DNA of 64,000 bases from Hemileia vastatrix. Lineage: Eukaryota > Basidiomycota > Pucciniomycetes > Pucciniales > Zaghouaniaceae. The position numbers were made by a program, and so were the translations under genes. Below, in pieces: positions 1 to 12,140 of the stretch; position 1 is the first letter of the stretch; each line of letters begins with the position of its first letter. The notes under the pieces are model-generated. The model worked only from the letters and a program-made list of their open reading frames with translations. It did no database searches and was not told the DNA's origin. Location: positions 19,175,823 to 19,239,822 of the forward strand of contig JASXTE010000010.1 of the NCBI GenBank assembly GCA_030280995.1, in the 5' to 3' direction.

Positions 1-885
1 AAGGAAGATTGATGATGAAGAACAGAAGATCTACTAGAACTTTTGGGTGCTGTGGGCACCCCTCCTGAACGAGAAAAATCTTCATCCCACCTGGAGGAAA
101 ATCTTCCATGGGGGTTATGATTGCTGTTGCTACTATAAGGTCTACTGGGTCCGATAGGGATCTGATCTCGATTATGAGATGAACGAGAAGATAAAGGTTC
201 AACAGAATCATAAGTCTTAGTTTTTGGATCAATCATTTGTGATTCCTGCTTGGGAGGATATGTTGGAAGAGGAGGAGGAGGAGGAGGAGGAGGAGGAGGA
301 GGACGAGTTTTTTCAACCGGCGAAACGGTCTCAAACTGATGAGGAGGCGGATCCCTTGTAGTATTACGGTCTCTACTGCTACGAAAGTTATGACTATGAT
401 GAAGATAATCATCATTTTGTTTGGCTACTGAGCGATCGAGGTAAATGGGATCAGGTTTGCGAGAGGAAGAATAACCATGAGATCCAGACAATCTACGATG
501 AGGAGACAAAGAGGTTCGATGAAGAGTGGATCGACTGGATCGGAGACTGTGAGAAGAATCAGTATACCTAGTTGGATGAGAGCGAGTAGAATCCTTGATG
601 GGTCGGATAGCAGTAGAGCCAGGATCTGCACAAGAAATATAATTTGTTAGGAGATAAAATGAGTGGTTGAATCATTGTTGATCGACGATTTATTTATTTA
701 GTTTGAATGAGACATGAGAGATGTGTAAAATGTTGGTTGACCACAGGTTTTTTATTATATGTACCGCAAGCAATAGCAGGGTGGCGTAGATTAAATGCCA
801 GATTTTGAATGGCATCAACCACTCGAGATTGACGAGAGTGGGGGCACATTTAGTTGAAAGCGACAACTAAAAGAAAAATAATATT

Positions 886-924
<39 letters not shown>

Positions 925-2240
925 GTTTACTGGTGGCGAAGAGTTGATTCGCAAATATAAAAAATGGATATATATATATATATATAGATGGGGGGAGGGG
1001 GTGTAAAGAGATAAAGATAGGGAGAGGAAGAGGAAGACTCCGAAGCGAGTGAAGCGTAGACATAGCCAACGACAGCAGCTTCCCATCCAAGAGATATCGA
1101 AAGGTGATGAAATGGGAGAGGGAGAGGGGGGGAGGGGGAAAAACAGGGGGGGGGGGGGGGATAGATGATGAAGCTTACGGGCAGTCTGAGATAGATTTAC
1201 GGGAGAATGTTGAGGAACAGAAGGAAGTTGACTTTTTTGGTGAAGATTGGAAGATGAGTTATGATTGTGTTGATTATTGTGAGTACCTACAGGTCTGTCA
1301 AGAAGAGTTTTTGAGCGTGAAGGGTCAGAAGCTGATAGAGGTTTTGGATCCAGGGTCTTGGAAGCACTTTGAGAATGGGCTGTTTGTGGTGGTAGTGGTT
1401 GATGAGCAGGTTTGGAGGGGTGGTGATTAGATGGAAGAGGGACAGAGCGAAGACTACAAGGCAAGGGTTGGATAAAAGTATGTTTTGAACCATCAGTAGG
1501 TTTGACACTTGTAGGGTGAGAGGAAGAAATGGTTGGCGTAAGAGAACAAGGATGAGAGGAGCCAAGTGAATTTGAAGGATTGAGAAGCAGAGTAGGGGAA
1601 GGTTGTGAGGAGGATTGATGAAGATTATGGGAGGGGTGCTTTTGAAAGAAGAGAAAGAAAGAAAGGGGGGGTGAGGAGATGAGGAGATGAAGAAGAGTAA
1701 GAGAGGGTAAGATTAGAAGAAAGAAAAGCGTACCGAGGTGGGAGTAGGAGGATCCCAGTGACTGGTTCGAGTGGAGGTGTTGACATAGTAAGTTTTACCA
1801 GTTTTGGACCTTTTGATATACCAGCCTTTGGGGAGAGAAGGGAGGGGATGATTAGATTGAGGAGGAGAGATAGATTTAGGATGAGGATGAGGATGAGGAT
1901 GAGGATGAGGGGAGGGAGAGAGTGCATGATCAGACTGAGGACCTAGGGAGATGAGATCTAGACGGTCGTCTGATGGAAGGGGGAGGGGAGGGGAGATGAT
2001 AATGTGTAGTGAGTAAATAATGATGATGATGATGATAATGATGATGATGATAATAATGATGATGATGATAATAATATATAATATATAATATATAATAATA
2101 TATAATAATAATAATATATAATAATAATAATATATAATAATATATAATAATAATAATATATAATAATAATAATATATAATATATAATATATAATATCATC
2201 ACTCACCATCTTCATAGTCAACCAAATCTTCAGTGTCCAT
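1..2240 (-). CDS. WW-domain, Ser/Pro/Arg-rich protein, multi-exon, 3' end outside the window
   Basis: Spliced gene read on the minus strand. Exon 1 (2240-2207) starts ATG and encodes an acidic leader (EDLVDYEDD). A 237-nt intron of GATGAT/ATAATA repeats (2206-1970) runs from gtgagt to ttccatcag. Exon 2 (1969-1734) carries a His-Pro repeat and a WW domain: LPKGWY, YYVN and SHWDPP supply both signature Trp and the terminal Pro. Intron 2 is 1733-1639. Exon 3 (1638-1179) is Ser/Pro/His-rich and ends at gtaagctt. Phases agree over exons 1-3. Between 1179 and about 830 I could not resolve the splicing. Coding resumes with [14 protein letters not shown] (donor at 764), an intron 764-626, and a Ser/Arg/Pro-rich exon (625-1, containing poly-Pro) open to the window edge. 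WW domains bind Pro-rich partners, often in RNA processing or transcription. The exact family is not recognised. It is head to head with rpt6. Confidence 0.7.
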
Positions 2241-2358
2241 GTTAGTGACCATCCAACTGAATGCGCCCCGCAAGAGAAGAACCAGCCTATCCTCACCTTG
2301 CATAGTCACCTTGCATAGTCGTCACCTTGCATTCCCATCCCCTTCTTCATCCCCTTTC
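2241..2358. promoter_or_regulatory. Compact bidirectional promoter between the WW-domain gene and rpt6
   Basis: The two divergent start codons (2240 minus and 2359 plus) leave 118 bp that must hold both 5' leaders and the core promoters. It contains direct copies of CACCTTGCAT. No TATA box is evident. Function is inferred from gene layout only. If the in-frame ATG at 2239 were used for rpt6, the two start codons would overlap. Confidence 0.45.
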
Positions 2359-3663
2359 ATGTCTTCCTCCTCCCTCGTCACCTTCTATCCTCAATCTCAT
2401 TCTCATTCTCGTCCCGCTATCTCAAACTATTATTTTGCTAAAACTGAACTCCTTCATCTCACTATCAATGCTAAAACACTCAACTTGAGGCGCTTAGAAG
2501 CTCAGAGAAATGCTATCAATGCTCGCGTAAGGCTTCTCAGAGAAGAACTTCAACTCTTGCAGGAACCTGGCTCTTTTGTCGGTGAAGTCGTCAAACTCAT
2601 GGGAAAGAACAAGGTCCTCGTCAAAGTTCAACCTGAAGGAAAATATGGTTCTTCTCCCTCTCTTCTCTCTTCTCTCTCTCTTCTCTCATCTCTTTTCTTT
2701 TCTTTTTTTTGTCTCTCTCTCTCTCTCTTAGTCGTCGATGTTGCTCCTTCCATTCATCTCTCTCAACTCACTCCTTCTCTACGTGTCGCCCTTCGTTCAG
2801 ATTCTTATCAGTTACATTCCATTTTACCCTCCAAAGTCGATCCCTTAGTCTCCCTCATGATGGTCGAAAAAGTCCCCGATTCAACTTATGAAATCGTCGG
2901 TGGACTCGATAAACAAATCAAGGAAATCAAAGAAGTCATCGAACTCCCCGTCAAACACCCCGAACTCTTCGATGCTCTCGGCATCGCTCAACCTAAAGGC
3001 GTCCTTCTCTATGGTCCTCCCGGTACCGGTAAAACCCTCTTGGCCCGTGCAGTCGCTCATCATACCGATTGTCGGTTCATTAGAGTCAGTGGAAGTGAAT
3101 TGGTTCAAAAGTATATTGGTGAAGGCTCAAGAATGGTCAGAGAATTGTTTGTCATGGCAAGAGAACATGCTCCTTCCATCATCTTTATGGACGAAATCGA
3201 TTCCATTGGCTCCTCAAGAGGTGAAGGCGGTGGAAGTGGAGGGGATAGTGAAGTTCAAAGAACGATGCTCGAATTATTAAATCAATTAGATGGCTTTGAA
3301 CCTTCAAAAAATATCAAGGTCATCATGGCTACCAATCGAATCGATATCCTCGATCCTGCTCTCTTAAGACCCGGTCGTGTAGATCGTAAAATCGAATTTC
3401 CTCCTCCTGGTCCTGAAGCTCGAATCTCCATCTTACGAATTCATTCCAGAAAAGTAGGTTTGGTCTTTTATATATATATATATTCATCATCATCATCATC
3501 AACAACCTTCATATGTTGTAGATGTCTTTAACTCGGGGAATTAATTTACGTGCCTTGGCTGAAAAGATGGATAATTGTAGTGGAGCCGAGGTCAAAGGAA
3601 TTTGTACTGAAGCAGGTTTGTATCATCTTCCATTCCATGTTTCTCATCATTACAATATGGTTG

Positions 3664-3699
<36 letters not shown>

Positions 3700-3898
3700 A
3701 TGGGGTAGGTATGTATGCATTACGTGAACGTCGTCAACATGTCACACAAGAAGATTTAGAATTAGCCGTAGCTAAAGTATTGAAACGGAATATGGTATGT
3801 GTGATATCTAACTATCTATATAATTAGGAAATCATAAAGTTGAATGAGTTGACATGATTTAGGATTCGAGTACTTCGACTAGTAAATTGTTTACATGA
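2359..3898 (+). CDS. RPT6: 26S proteasome regulatory ATPase subunit Rpt6 (PSMC5/Sug1)
   Basis: Five exons: 2359-2647, 2732-3453, 3522-3615, 3709-3794 and 3863-3898 (408 aa; family about 405). Phases match at each junction, for example the split Val in VVDV at 2647/2732. It is one of six AAA ATPases in the base ring of the 19S particle, unfolding ubiquitylated substrates into the 20S core in nucleus and cytosol. Visible: N-terminal coiled coil ([23 protein letters not shown]), OB region, Walker A GPPGTGKT (about residue 191), Walker B IIFMDEID (about 245), and SRH with ATNRIDILD and [10 protein letters not shown] (about 296-315). The start at 2359 was chosen because the distance to YYFAK...NLRRL fits the family. 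An in-frame upstream ATG at 2239 would add 40 unrelated residues. The last exon encodes a short [11 protein letters not shown] tail. Intron 1 is CT-rich and intron 3 contains a (GT)n microsatellite. Confidence 0.95.
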
Positions 3899-4051
3899 AT
3901 GAATAATAATGAGATGTGTAATGATGATTTGAGAATGTTGTTGTATGTAGAGAGATTGATGGTTGTGTGGCCGTTACATATTCCATCCAAAAGTTAATTA
4001 ATCCCAAATGTGTTGTGATGAGTGAGACTTCCTAAATCATCCTCCTATCAT

Positions 4052-5075
4052 ATGAACCACGACGACCACGACGACGACGACCTGCAGACCTGCAATGAAT
4101 GGGTCAACATTCTCACTTGGGTCGATGGCTCTCTTCATCCACATCGTCGACTGGCATCCGCTTCCCTGGCGAAAACATTAACTCACTCTCCTGATCGTGT
4201 TCTCACCAAGATCTTATCCATCATCCATCAAGACCATCAAGATCTTCGTCAGTTGATCGGTTTGATTCATTTATTGGATTCCGTCGTTCTTTTGAATCAT
4301 CAAGTCCTGGTCACTTGGCTCTCCTCTTCGAATCATGATCATCTTGACTTTTTAGATTTCATGATGGAGTTGTTTAGTTTAGTTGATCAATCTCAATCTC
4401 AATCTCAACCTCAATCAAAAATAAATCATCATCATCATCTTGTGATGTCTTGGTCAAGATTGATGTCTTCTGCTTGTTCTCATCCTTCTCTATGTCGAAT
4501 CATCTTATTTAATCCTTCTTCATCTTCATCCATCTTTTCTCATCTCACTATCTTATCTCGATCAAGTGTTCTTTATGCTTCTGCTTTATTGGCCTTACTT
4601 AAAATTAAACTCGGTTGGAAACAGTTGTCAAGTTCAATACATGAAAATCACCCACTGGTGTTTAAGTTTGAGTCTAATGTCAAATTGGCGTCCAAGTTTT
4701 TGAATCGTTTGCAAACATTCATGATAATCGATGAGCAACATCATAATGGTGATCTTGCTTATGTGATTGAAGGTTTAGCTATTTTATCTTATAAACCAAG
4801 CTCTCTTTCTTTATTCGCTTCTTCTTCTTCTTTACTCTTTGATATCTTGTCAAAGATCCTCCCTCCACCTCCTCCTCATCAAAATCAAAATCTGAAGCTA
4901 GGATGTAATCGTTATGAGGTAGATTCATCTATGGCTTTGGGTATGGCTACAATTCTTGCCAATTTAACGGCTTATAGACCTATTCTTTCACCTGAAGATC
5001 AAGCTAAACAACGTCTTAAAAAATTAGCCTTAGGTCATCGAAAACCAACATCCCAACCCGTCATGTCTAAAGATC

Positions 5076-5113
<38 letters not shown>

Positions 5114-5358
5114 AATGCTTTACCCACTGACGAAATAGTTTTAAACCGAAATTTAAATTGGATTCATCAAGGAACCTCGTTCATGAAATGTGTTCATGTT
5201 TTAGTAGATTATTGGTCTAAAGAAAGTCTTCAAGTGGCTAGAGTCGTTGGGAATGTGTTGGTTCATTTGATTGAAAAAGTCGAGTGTAGAGGAAAGTTAC
5301 TTCAGTTTGGAGTTGGAAAATGGGTACTTCAATTGATTTCTTATCTTACTGTCCCATC

Positions 5359-5393
<35 letters not shown>

Positions 5394-6292
5394 ATCGGTC
5401 TAAATTAGATTCAAATGACTTACCCATCGTTCAATCTCTATCTAAACTTCTCATCACAACAAATCCTTCATTAATTTATTCTCCAGTTATCTTACCTGTA
5501 GTTATTCAACTCATCAAATCACTTTTTTTACATCCTAATGCAAGTTTGTTACAAATTTTTGAAGCTTTGATGGCGTTGACAAATTTAGCTTCGGTGGATC
5601 CTTTTTTATTTGGGTCAGGAGTGCCCATCATAAAGGAAGGAAACGATAAAAAAGATGAGAAGAAAGTGAAGGACAAGGACAAGGACAAGGACAAGGAAGG
5701 AGTGTTAGATAAAGCAATGTGGGTTAAACTTGAAGAATGTATGCTAGGTATTGGAACTGGAGAAAACGTTCTCATTCGAAGAGCTGCTTGTGAATTAGTT
5801 TGTAATTTAGCTTGTTGTGAATTTGTTTTAAGTAAATATCGTGAAGATGAAGAAGATGGTGGTGGTGGTGTTCAATCATCACAACAACAACAACAACAAC
5901 AACAACAGAATGACAAATCTTTTACTTCTAATCCTAACAACCCTAATCCAACCCTTAACAATCGACTTCACCTCTTAATAGCACTTTGTTCTTCAGAAGA
6001 TTTAAAAACTAGATTAGCTACTTTAGGTACCTTGGCTACGATGATGTCTTTAGATGATCGAGTGACGAATCATTTATTAAGGAATGAGAGGGCTTTGAAG
6101 TTGGTTTCGAAAATAGCTGAGGAAGTTTTGGGGAGTGGGTGGAGGGATGAAGATAAAGGGAAGGAGAAGGAGAAGGAGAAGGAGAAAGGGAAGGAGAAGG
6201 GGAAAGAGGGAGATGAAAATGAAAATGAAGATTTAAAAGGAGTAGAAATTCGATTACGTGTTGTGTTGGACAATTTAAAATGGGTGGGTTAG
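4052..6292 (+). CDS. UNC-45/Cro1/She4-type myosin chaperone, single exon
   Basis: A 746-aa uninterrupted ORF starting 153 bp after rpt6. The open frame extends to 4022, but the first ATG is 4052. Armadillo-like helical repeats fill the protein. The diagnostic stretch is ILANLTAYRPILSPEDQAK (about residues 300-320), the UNC45-central region of fungal Cro1/She4 proteins. It is followed by an acidic insert and an ARM-like C-terminus (LATLGTLATMMSLDDRV). Family members fold and stabilise myosin motor domains for actin-dependent endocytosis, cytokinesis and polarity. No TPR domain is visible, as in fungal homologues. The CDS is unusually rich in in-frame microsatellites: poly-Asp (about residue 340), poly-Thr (about 435), KDKDKD (about 540), poly-Gln (about 610) and EKEKEK (about 703), all at likely loops. 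The remaining uncertainty is whether a short upstream exon exists. Confidence 0.85.
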
Positions 6293-6304
6293 TGGATTTT
6301 AGTG

Positions 6305-6310
<6 letters not shown>

Positions 6311-6361
<51 letters not shown>

Positions 6362-6362
6362 T
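6311..6362. repeat. Compound microsatellite (TA)n(TG)n
   Basis: An uninterrupted TA run followed by a TG run directly after the UNC-45 stop codon, probably in its 3' UTR. Confidence 0.9.
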
Positions 6363-6540
6363 TGTGTGTCGGCTTGTACAATCGGTGAGAATATAAATTA
6401 CGGTAGTTTTTTTTTATTTTATTTTATTTTATTTTTAATTTCTTACAATCTCACCCAACTTGGGGCATGAAGGATAGGGACAATAATGACTAGGTACAAA
6501 AAGGGAAGGACAAATGGGGGGAAATCAGGGCAATTCTGAG

Positions 6541-9500
6541 TTAAACAATGTAGGAGTTACTGAGAAAGAGAGATATTATTAAGGAATCTGTTTGAGTTAA
6601 TGAGAAAGGAAGCAACATGAAAAGTAATCGAGGAAGGAGACAAAAGAGAAGAGGAATCCAGTTTAATCTTGTGTTTTTTTTAGCCTCTATAAAGAGCGCA
6701 GAGCGGTCTCTGGCGTGAGCCGGGCAAAAGAGAAGGACATGTTCAGGAGTGTCAGGAGCATTGAGAGTGCAATGTGGGCAGATAGGGGAGGAGGCCGCCT
6801 TGAAGCGAAAAAGGTAATGTTTCAGGGGGGGGGGGGGGAGTGGCCAGAGCGGCATTGGACAAATGCAGTAGCATGTGCTCTTGGGAGGGAGGACAACACC
6901 TTGAAACAGAGAGACGGGTTAAACCGACCCCTCAGTTTCCTCAATGTGTCTCTGCTAGGGGGAGAGTGGAGGAGGGCTTTGGAGTGTTTTTTAAGGTGGG
7001 ATTTAAGAGATGAGATAGAGGGAAGAGGAGCTATGAAGGAAAGAAGTGACTCAGCTAGGAAGGACATGACATGAGAGCCATTGGCGAGTGTGTCTGCGAC
7101 TTTGTTGCCTGGAATACCTACATGTCCCGGGCACCAATGGAGAGTGAGGGACATGTCAGGGTTGGCGTCTAAGATGGTGGAGACAGAGGCGGCTATTGAG
7201 TGAAGTAACGTGGAATTGTGGGTAGGGTTAGAGGGAGATGACAAGGCCATAATGGCAGACTGGCTATCAGTGAGTTAAGGTAAGTGAGTTGTAAAGTGAA
7301 TGAAAAGGGTTAGTGATAAAGAGGCAAAGTCCGAGGAATATTCCAAACAACTCAGTCTCAAATACCGAGAAGAGGTGTTGGTCACCTAGACAGGCCACAA
7401 AGGGAAGATTTTGACCTGGGTCAAAAGCCGCTGCAAAAGATCCTGAATCAGACTTTGACCCATCAGTATATATTAAATAAGAAGAGTGGGGGCGGGAAGA
7501 GATGAGTTTGTAAGTTTCAGCACATGCCAGGTTGCTAGAACTGCTGATGTTGGCAGAGAATAAGGGGGGGTGCCAAGGAGGAAAAGGGGAGGGGTGGCGG
7601 GTATCTAGGTTGGCAAGAGGAAGAGATGAGGGAAAGACATTGGTTCTAGTGAGGATATGTAGTTGATGTAGGTGTGCTTTGGGGGGAGGGGATGACAGGA
7701 GTGAGTAATTTTGCGAGGCGAGCCATCGGATTTGAGATGGGGATGGTGAGAAGCCTTGCCCAGGCCTTGTTCACAATGATATCAAGGCGCTGTTTGCAGG
7801 GGAGAGAAGATGAGTCATGTAAGAGGAGGGAAACAGCCAAGTGCTCTTCTCAGCGCCTTGTTGTCCACTACTTGTAAAAGCCTCAAGGTTCGGGAGTTCT
7901 TCCTAGGATTGTGCCAGATAATAGCGGCGTAATCCATTCTAGAATGAACTAAAGAGGTGATCAGGGTGCAGTATTGTTTCAATGGAATTCCCCAACCTGA
8001 AGATGCTAAACAGTGGATAGCAGCTGCTGCTTGAAGTCCCGCTGCGATCAATCTGTTTCCATTTGGACTGAATGAAAGGGAGGGGTCGAGGAGAACCCCA
8101 AGCCATTTTAAGGTGGGGGAGGGACTAAGAGAATTGCCATTGAAGGTGAGGGAGGAAAGAACTTTTTTGCGTTTAGTGAAAAGGATCCACTTGGTTTTGG
8201 GGAAATCAAAGACGGCTGCATGCTTGGAACCCCAGGCAACTGCCTCAGATCCCAGCTTGGTGAGCGTCTCTACCACCATCTTTGGGTCTTTGTTAGCAGA
8301 AAGGTATACTACATCATCTAAGTAACCCAATGCTAGAGAAGAATCAGAGAGAGATGGGAGAGACAAAAGGTTAGCATTGTAGATCACATAAAGCAGAGGG
8401 GACAGAGGGGACCCTTGCGGGAGTCCTTTGGGGGAAAAAGAGATGGGGGATTCAAAAGAGGAAAAGGCAATGTTAGTTTTCCTTCCATTGAGTGAATCAA
8501 TAATAAGGTAAATTAGATTGTGAGGGAGGGGTAAAGAGAGAAGGATCTGGGAAAGTCTGGTGACGTTCACCAAAGGGAAAGCCCCTTTCACATCCAAGGA
8601 TAACGCGCCAACAACATTACCCTTCCTCCATTGATCCTTTGTCCATGTAGTAAGATGGAGAAGTGCGTCCGAGGTGCTTCTAAAAAGGACGACCTCCATA
8701 ATGAGTATCAGGAAGGAGAGAAGCTGATTCAATGTAATAAGAGAGGCGTTTAGTCAGTAGGGCTTCAAGCCCATACTGTTGAGAAGGGCTATCGGGCAAT
8801 AGGCACCAGGGACAGAATAATCTGGTCGGTTCGGTTTGGGAATTATTACTGTTCTTGCAACTTTCCAAGGTTCAGGATAGTGGCTGAGATCAAGGCACTT
8901 TTGAAAGATAGGAAGAAGCATGGAGGCGACTGCTTGGGGGTTACAGTGTAAGAGGGAATTGGGGATACCGTCTGGACCCGGGGCACGGCCTTTCTTAGTC
9001 TTCAAAAGGGCGGCAGTGATCTCTTGGACAGTAAAGGGAGGGGGAGGGGGAGAGATATCTGAAAGGTCACAGGGGATGGATGCTACTGAAGTGCCCTCAA
9101 AAAGCATTTGGGCCTTCAGTAGGTTGTCAGTCACAAGTGAACCATCCGGATGCAAGAGGGGAGGGTTAGAATGTGTGGAGGATACATGTGAGAGGGACTT
9201 AGCAGGTCTGAATAAAGAGTGAGGGGTGAGGGAAGAAAGATAATTTCACCAATGTTGTTTGCAGAGGAATTTAATTTTGCCCACAGAATACTTTTCTCGC
9301 TAGCAGGAACGCAGACTTGCGGTGTGGAGCAGGAGAGAGCCTCATGTGACAGAGGGCTTGGTAGCAGTCTTTCTTGAGGGGATCCAAGATGCTGCGGTTC
9401 CACCAGGTGTGACACAACGAGCTGGGCTGCTGCAGCGGGACAAAGGATTCCATTAGTTTGATAAAGAGGGAAGTGACTTGTTTGGCAGCCAAGTCAATAG

Positions 9501-10300
9501 AAGTGGGGGAGGAGGGAGGGGAAATGGGGGGTAGAGAGGAAAGGGAGGAGTGGAGAGAGAACTCATCAAAACTCTTCCAATTCCTGAACGGGAGGGGGAA
9601 GATTTTGGTTAAGATTGATCTGTGGTCGGAAAGGTGAGAGGAGGATCCATCACTATCTGTAATGCAACTAATTACCCAGTTGGCTGCCTTCCTATTTGCA
9701 AAAACAAGGTCAATCACAGAAGTGAAGCACCGTGAGTTACAAAAGGTAGGGACACCAGCTTGGGAAATAAGAGACATCTTCAGATCAGAAAGTGAGTCGA
9801 TAAAAAGGGAAGCTTCTGGATGATTTGAATGATGTTTGGTTGGGTCTGCCCACAAATTGTGATGTAAATTTGAGTCAGCAAAGAAGAAAGTGGGGAGGTG
9901 GCGAAAAGGGAAGAGGGAGGGGAAAATAAATTGGGAAGAGGAAAAAGTTGCTGGAGGGTTATAAAGATTGGCGCAGATAATAGGGGTAGGAGAGAAATTT
10001 AATTGGAGGATAGTGAAATCAAGTGTTGAGCTGGGGATGGAGGAGAAAAGATGAATGGGGAGTCGCTTGTTGACATAAAAGCAACAGCGGATAGGAGAAG
10101 AGGGGAGAGAGGACAGAGTATGAAAAGGGGTGATCAGGTGCCATCCCCTGGCCTGGGCGGGGGTGAAGTGGTCAGGGGAGAGGAAGGGCTCCTGAAAAAC
10201 AAGAATGTCATAGGAGTTAGTGATTGGGTTGTTAAATAATGAGTGAAAAACATAAAAAGATCTGTGTCAATTAAGTTGAAAGAAGGAGAAAAAAGGGGAA
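6541..10300 (-). pseudogene. LINE ORF2: endonuclease, reverse transcriptase, RNase H (frameshifted)
   Basis: From the right: an APE-type endonuclease with FFADSNLHH (about 9870) and SDHRSIL (about 9610). Next comes RT with GPDGIPNSLL (about 8960), LSLDVKGAFPLVN (about 8590), LPQGSPLSPLLY (about 8410) and an intact YLDD (about 8315). An RNase H domain follows with IYTDGS (about 7475), ETEL, TDSQSAI and GNKVADTLA (about 7090). A Cys/His motif, CPHCTLNAPDTPEHVLLFC, lies near 6720-6770. Frame changes occur near 9400, 9150, 8775, 8700, 7830, 7260 and 6840, the last beside a 13-G run. Catalytic residues are mostly preserved, so the copy is either young with indel damage or its frameshifts include sequencing errors. 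It is not expressible as written. Confidence 0.88.
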
Positions 10301-10327
10301 CTAGATGAGAATTTTGTAGCGTGTGTA

Positions 10328-12140
10328 CTACTCATGGATTATTGTGGGGGCAGATAGACAGATGTGGGAGGTGGAAGATAGGAGGAGAGTCATTGGGTTT
10401 TTCAAGGAGGAGGGGGAGAGATGTGAGAGAATTTTTGAGTGGGTGATTGTGGGGGAGGGAGTCAACACATCAAAAACAGACTGGGGAAGAGAGTTTTTCA
10501 GCCTTGCAAAGTTTGGTGCTATGGTGACCGGCACAATTTGAGCAACGAGGTGGGAAGGAGCAGTGGATAGATAGATGCCCTCTGTTCCAGCACTGAAAAC
10601 ATGTGCTTCTCTCGTGGTTGACAGCTTCAGTACAGCGAATTTGGCCTTCAATAATGAGGGGGTAGGGAGGGGAAGGAGAGGAAAGGGATTCGGCATCTAA
10701 TTTGTTGTGAAGATGGAGAACAACCGAGGAGTGGTTCTTGCCAGCCCTTGCTTCAGGGCGCCTAAGCCATGAGATTCTGTATAAAGACTTGAGAGAGTCA
10801 GGATTATCGTCAATTAGTGAGTTGATTTGCGCTTGGTCGTTGAGGTCAAAGTAGGTAGGAATTCCATGAGCAACAACTGGAAACGAGGGGGGCTTGTAAA
10901 TAAGACCCTGAGGAATCCAATCTTGCCAAGAGCTTGTGAGGCTAGACAAATATTCAGCAGAGTTTGTAATGATTTTAAGGTCGTTGGACCTATGTCGCAT
11001 AACTCCTTTGACGCGTATGATAGAATTGGTTGATGAACTGACTATTTTTTTGGAGGCAATTCTATTGTTGATAAGGGAAAGAAGTTTAGGGTTGAGAAGG
11101 TCTTTCAAAACTGGTGAGGTGGGAATGGATTGTTTAATGGTAAATGAGGGAGGGCCAGGGCGGGGAGAAGATGTAGAGGAAGGGCAGACATGGGGGAGAG
11201 ACCCTGAAGCTGCAGCTTGAGAAAAGGTTGGTCTGAGAGGATGAGAGGGGGGGGGAACCATTGGGTGGAGGAGCGCATGAAGTGTTCCTGGAATGAGAAA
11301 GGTGATCCAAGAGAGCATCAAGCTTCTGGTCAACCGATTTCAGCTTGGGTTCACTGCGCTGGGCATGAGGAGCGGCAGGGGAGGTTGGCTGGTGAAAGGC
11401 AGCCTGGTTAGCGAGGGGAGACAGGGCAGCAGCAAGGGCCCTAATATCCGACATTGTGGCTGTATGAACATTAGTGCATGTTCCCTTCCTTGGGGGTTCC
11501 CTGATGGTGCCTAGGAGATTATTGAGGCACGAGACCAGCGCCCTGGGGTCATTGACCTGATTGAGACCAACCAAACAGATGACCCGAGCGGAGGGGGCGT
11601 TGGGGTCCACTGAAGGAGGAAGGGGGGGCTGAGGTACTGAGGTGAGACCAAAGTTGGCAAAAGCATTTGAGGGGTTATGAATTGAGGCGTCCAGGGAGCT
11701 CAGGGCTCGGGCAGGTTGAGGGCAGATGAGGAGGGGAGCGTTCTGGCCCTTGGGTGAAGGAACTAGTGTGGCCAAACCTTCAGACATTGGGGAGTCGTTA
11801 TCCTCAGTGGGCATATGGGCGTCAGTTTGGGAGGGGAAGAAAAGTTCGGGGTGATCATTGCAGGCCTCAGAAACTGAGTCGGAGGAAGGGCCTTGGGTGG
11901 GGCGGCGTGTAAGGGGAGTAGGAGAAGAGTAGCGCCTCTTCTTTTGGGCCGGGTAAGGTCTGACTGGAGGGGGAAGAGGAGCGGGGGAGGGAGGAGAAGA
12001 GGGGATGTGATCGGCGTTAAAGGAGAGAGGTTTAGGGAGGGGGATTCTGGAGCCAGAGGAGGAGGAGGAGGCGTATCAATTTGTGGAGGAGGCAGGGTCG
12101 CGTCGACCAGCATAACATGGTTGCTCTGGTTAGAATCCAT
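10328..12140 (-). pseudogene. LINE ORF1 (gag-like, CCHC zinc knuckles), frameshifted
   Basis: Starts ATG at 12140 with a Pro-rich N-terminus and moves through at least four frame segments (12140-11763, 11814-11134, 11333-10470, 10696-10328). The segments overlap, so the breaks are small indels rather than large losses. The region around 10700-11100 looks like the folded core. It is followed by CFQCWNRGHLSIHC (CX2CX4HX4C) and CSNCAGHHSTKLC near 10500-10600, the nucleic-acid-binding knuckles of LINE ORF1 proteins. Its expected role is binding element RNA into an RNP for target-primed reverse transcription. Whether all shifts are biological or partly homopolymer assembly errors cannot be decided here. 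Confidence 0.85.

Noticed and set aside
2233..2358. In-frame 5' extension of the rpt6 ORF to 2233
   Set aside because: The extra residues have no family counterpart and would overlap the start of the divergent gene; the ATG at 2359 gives the expected length.
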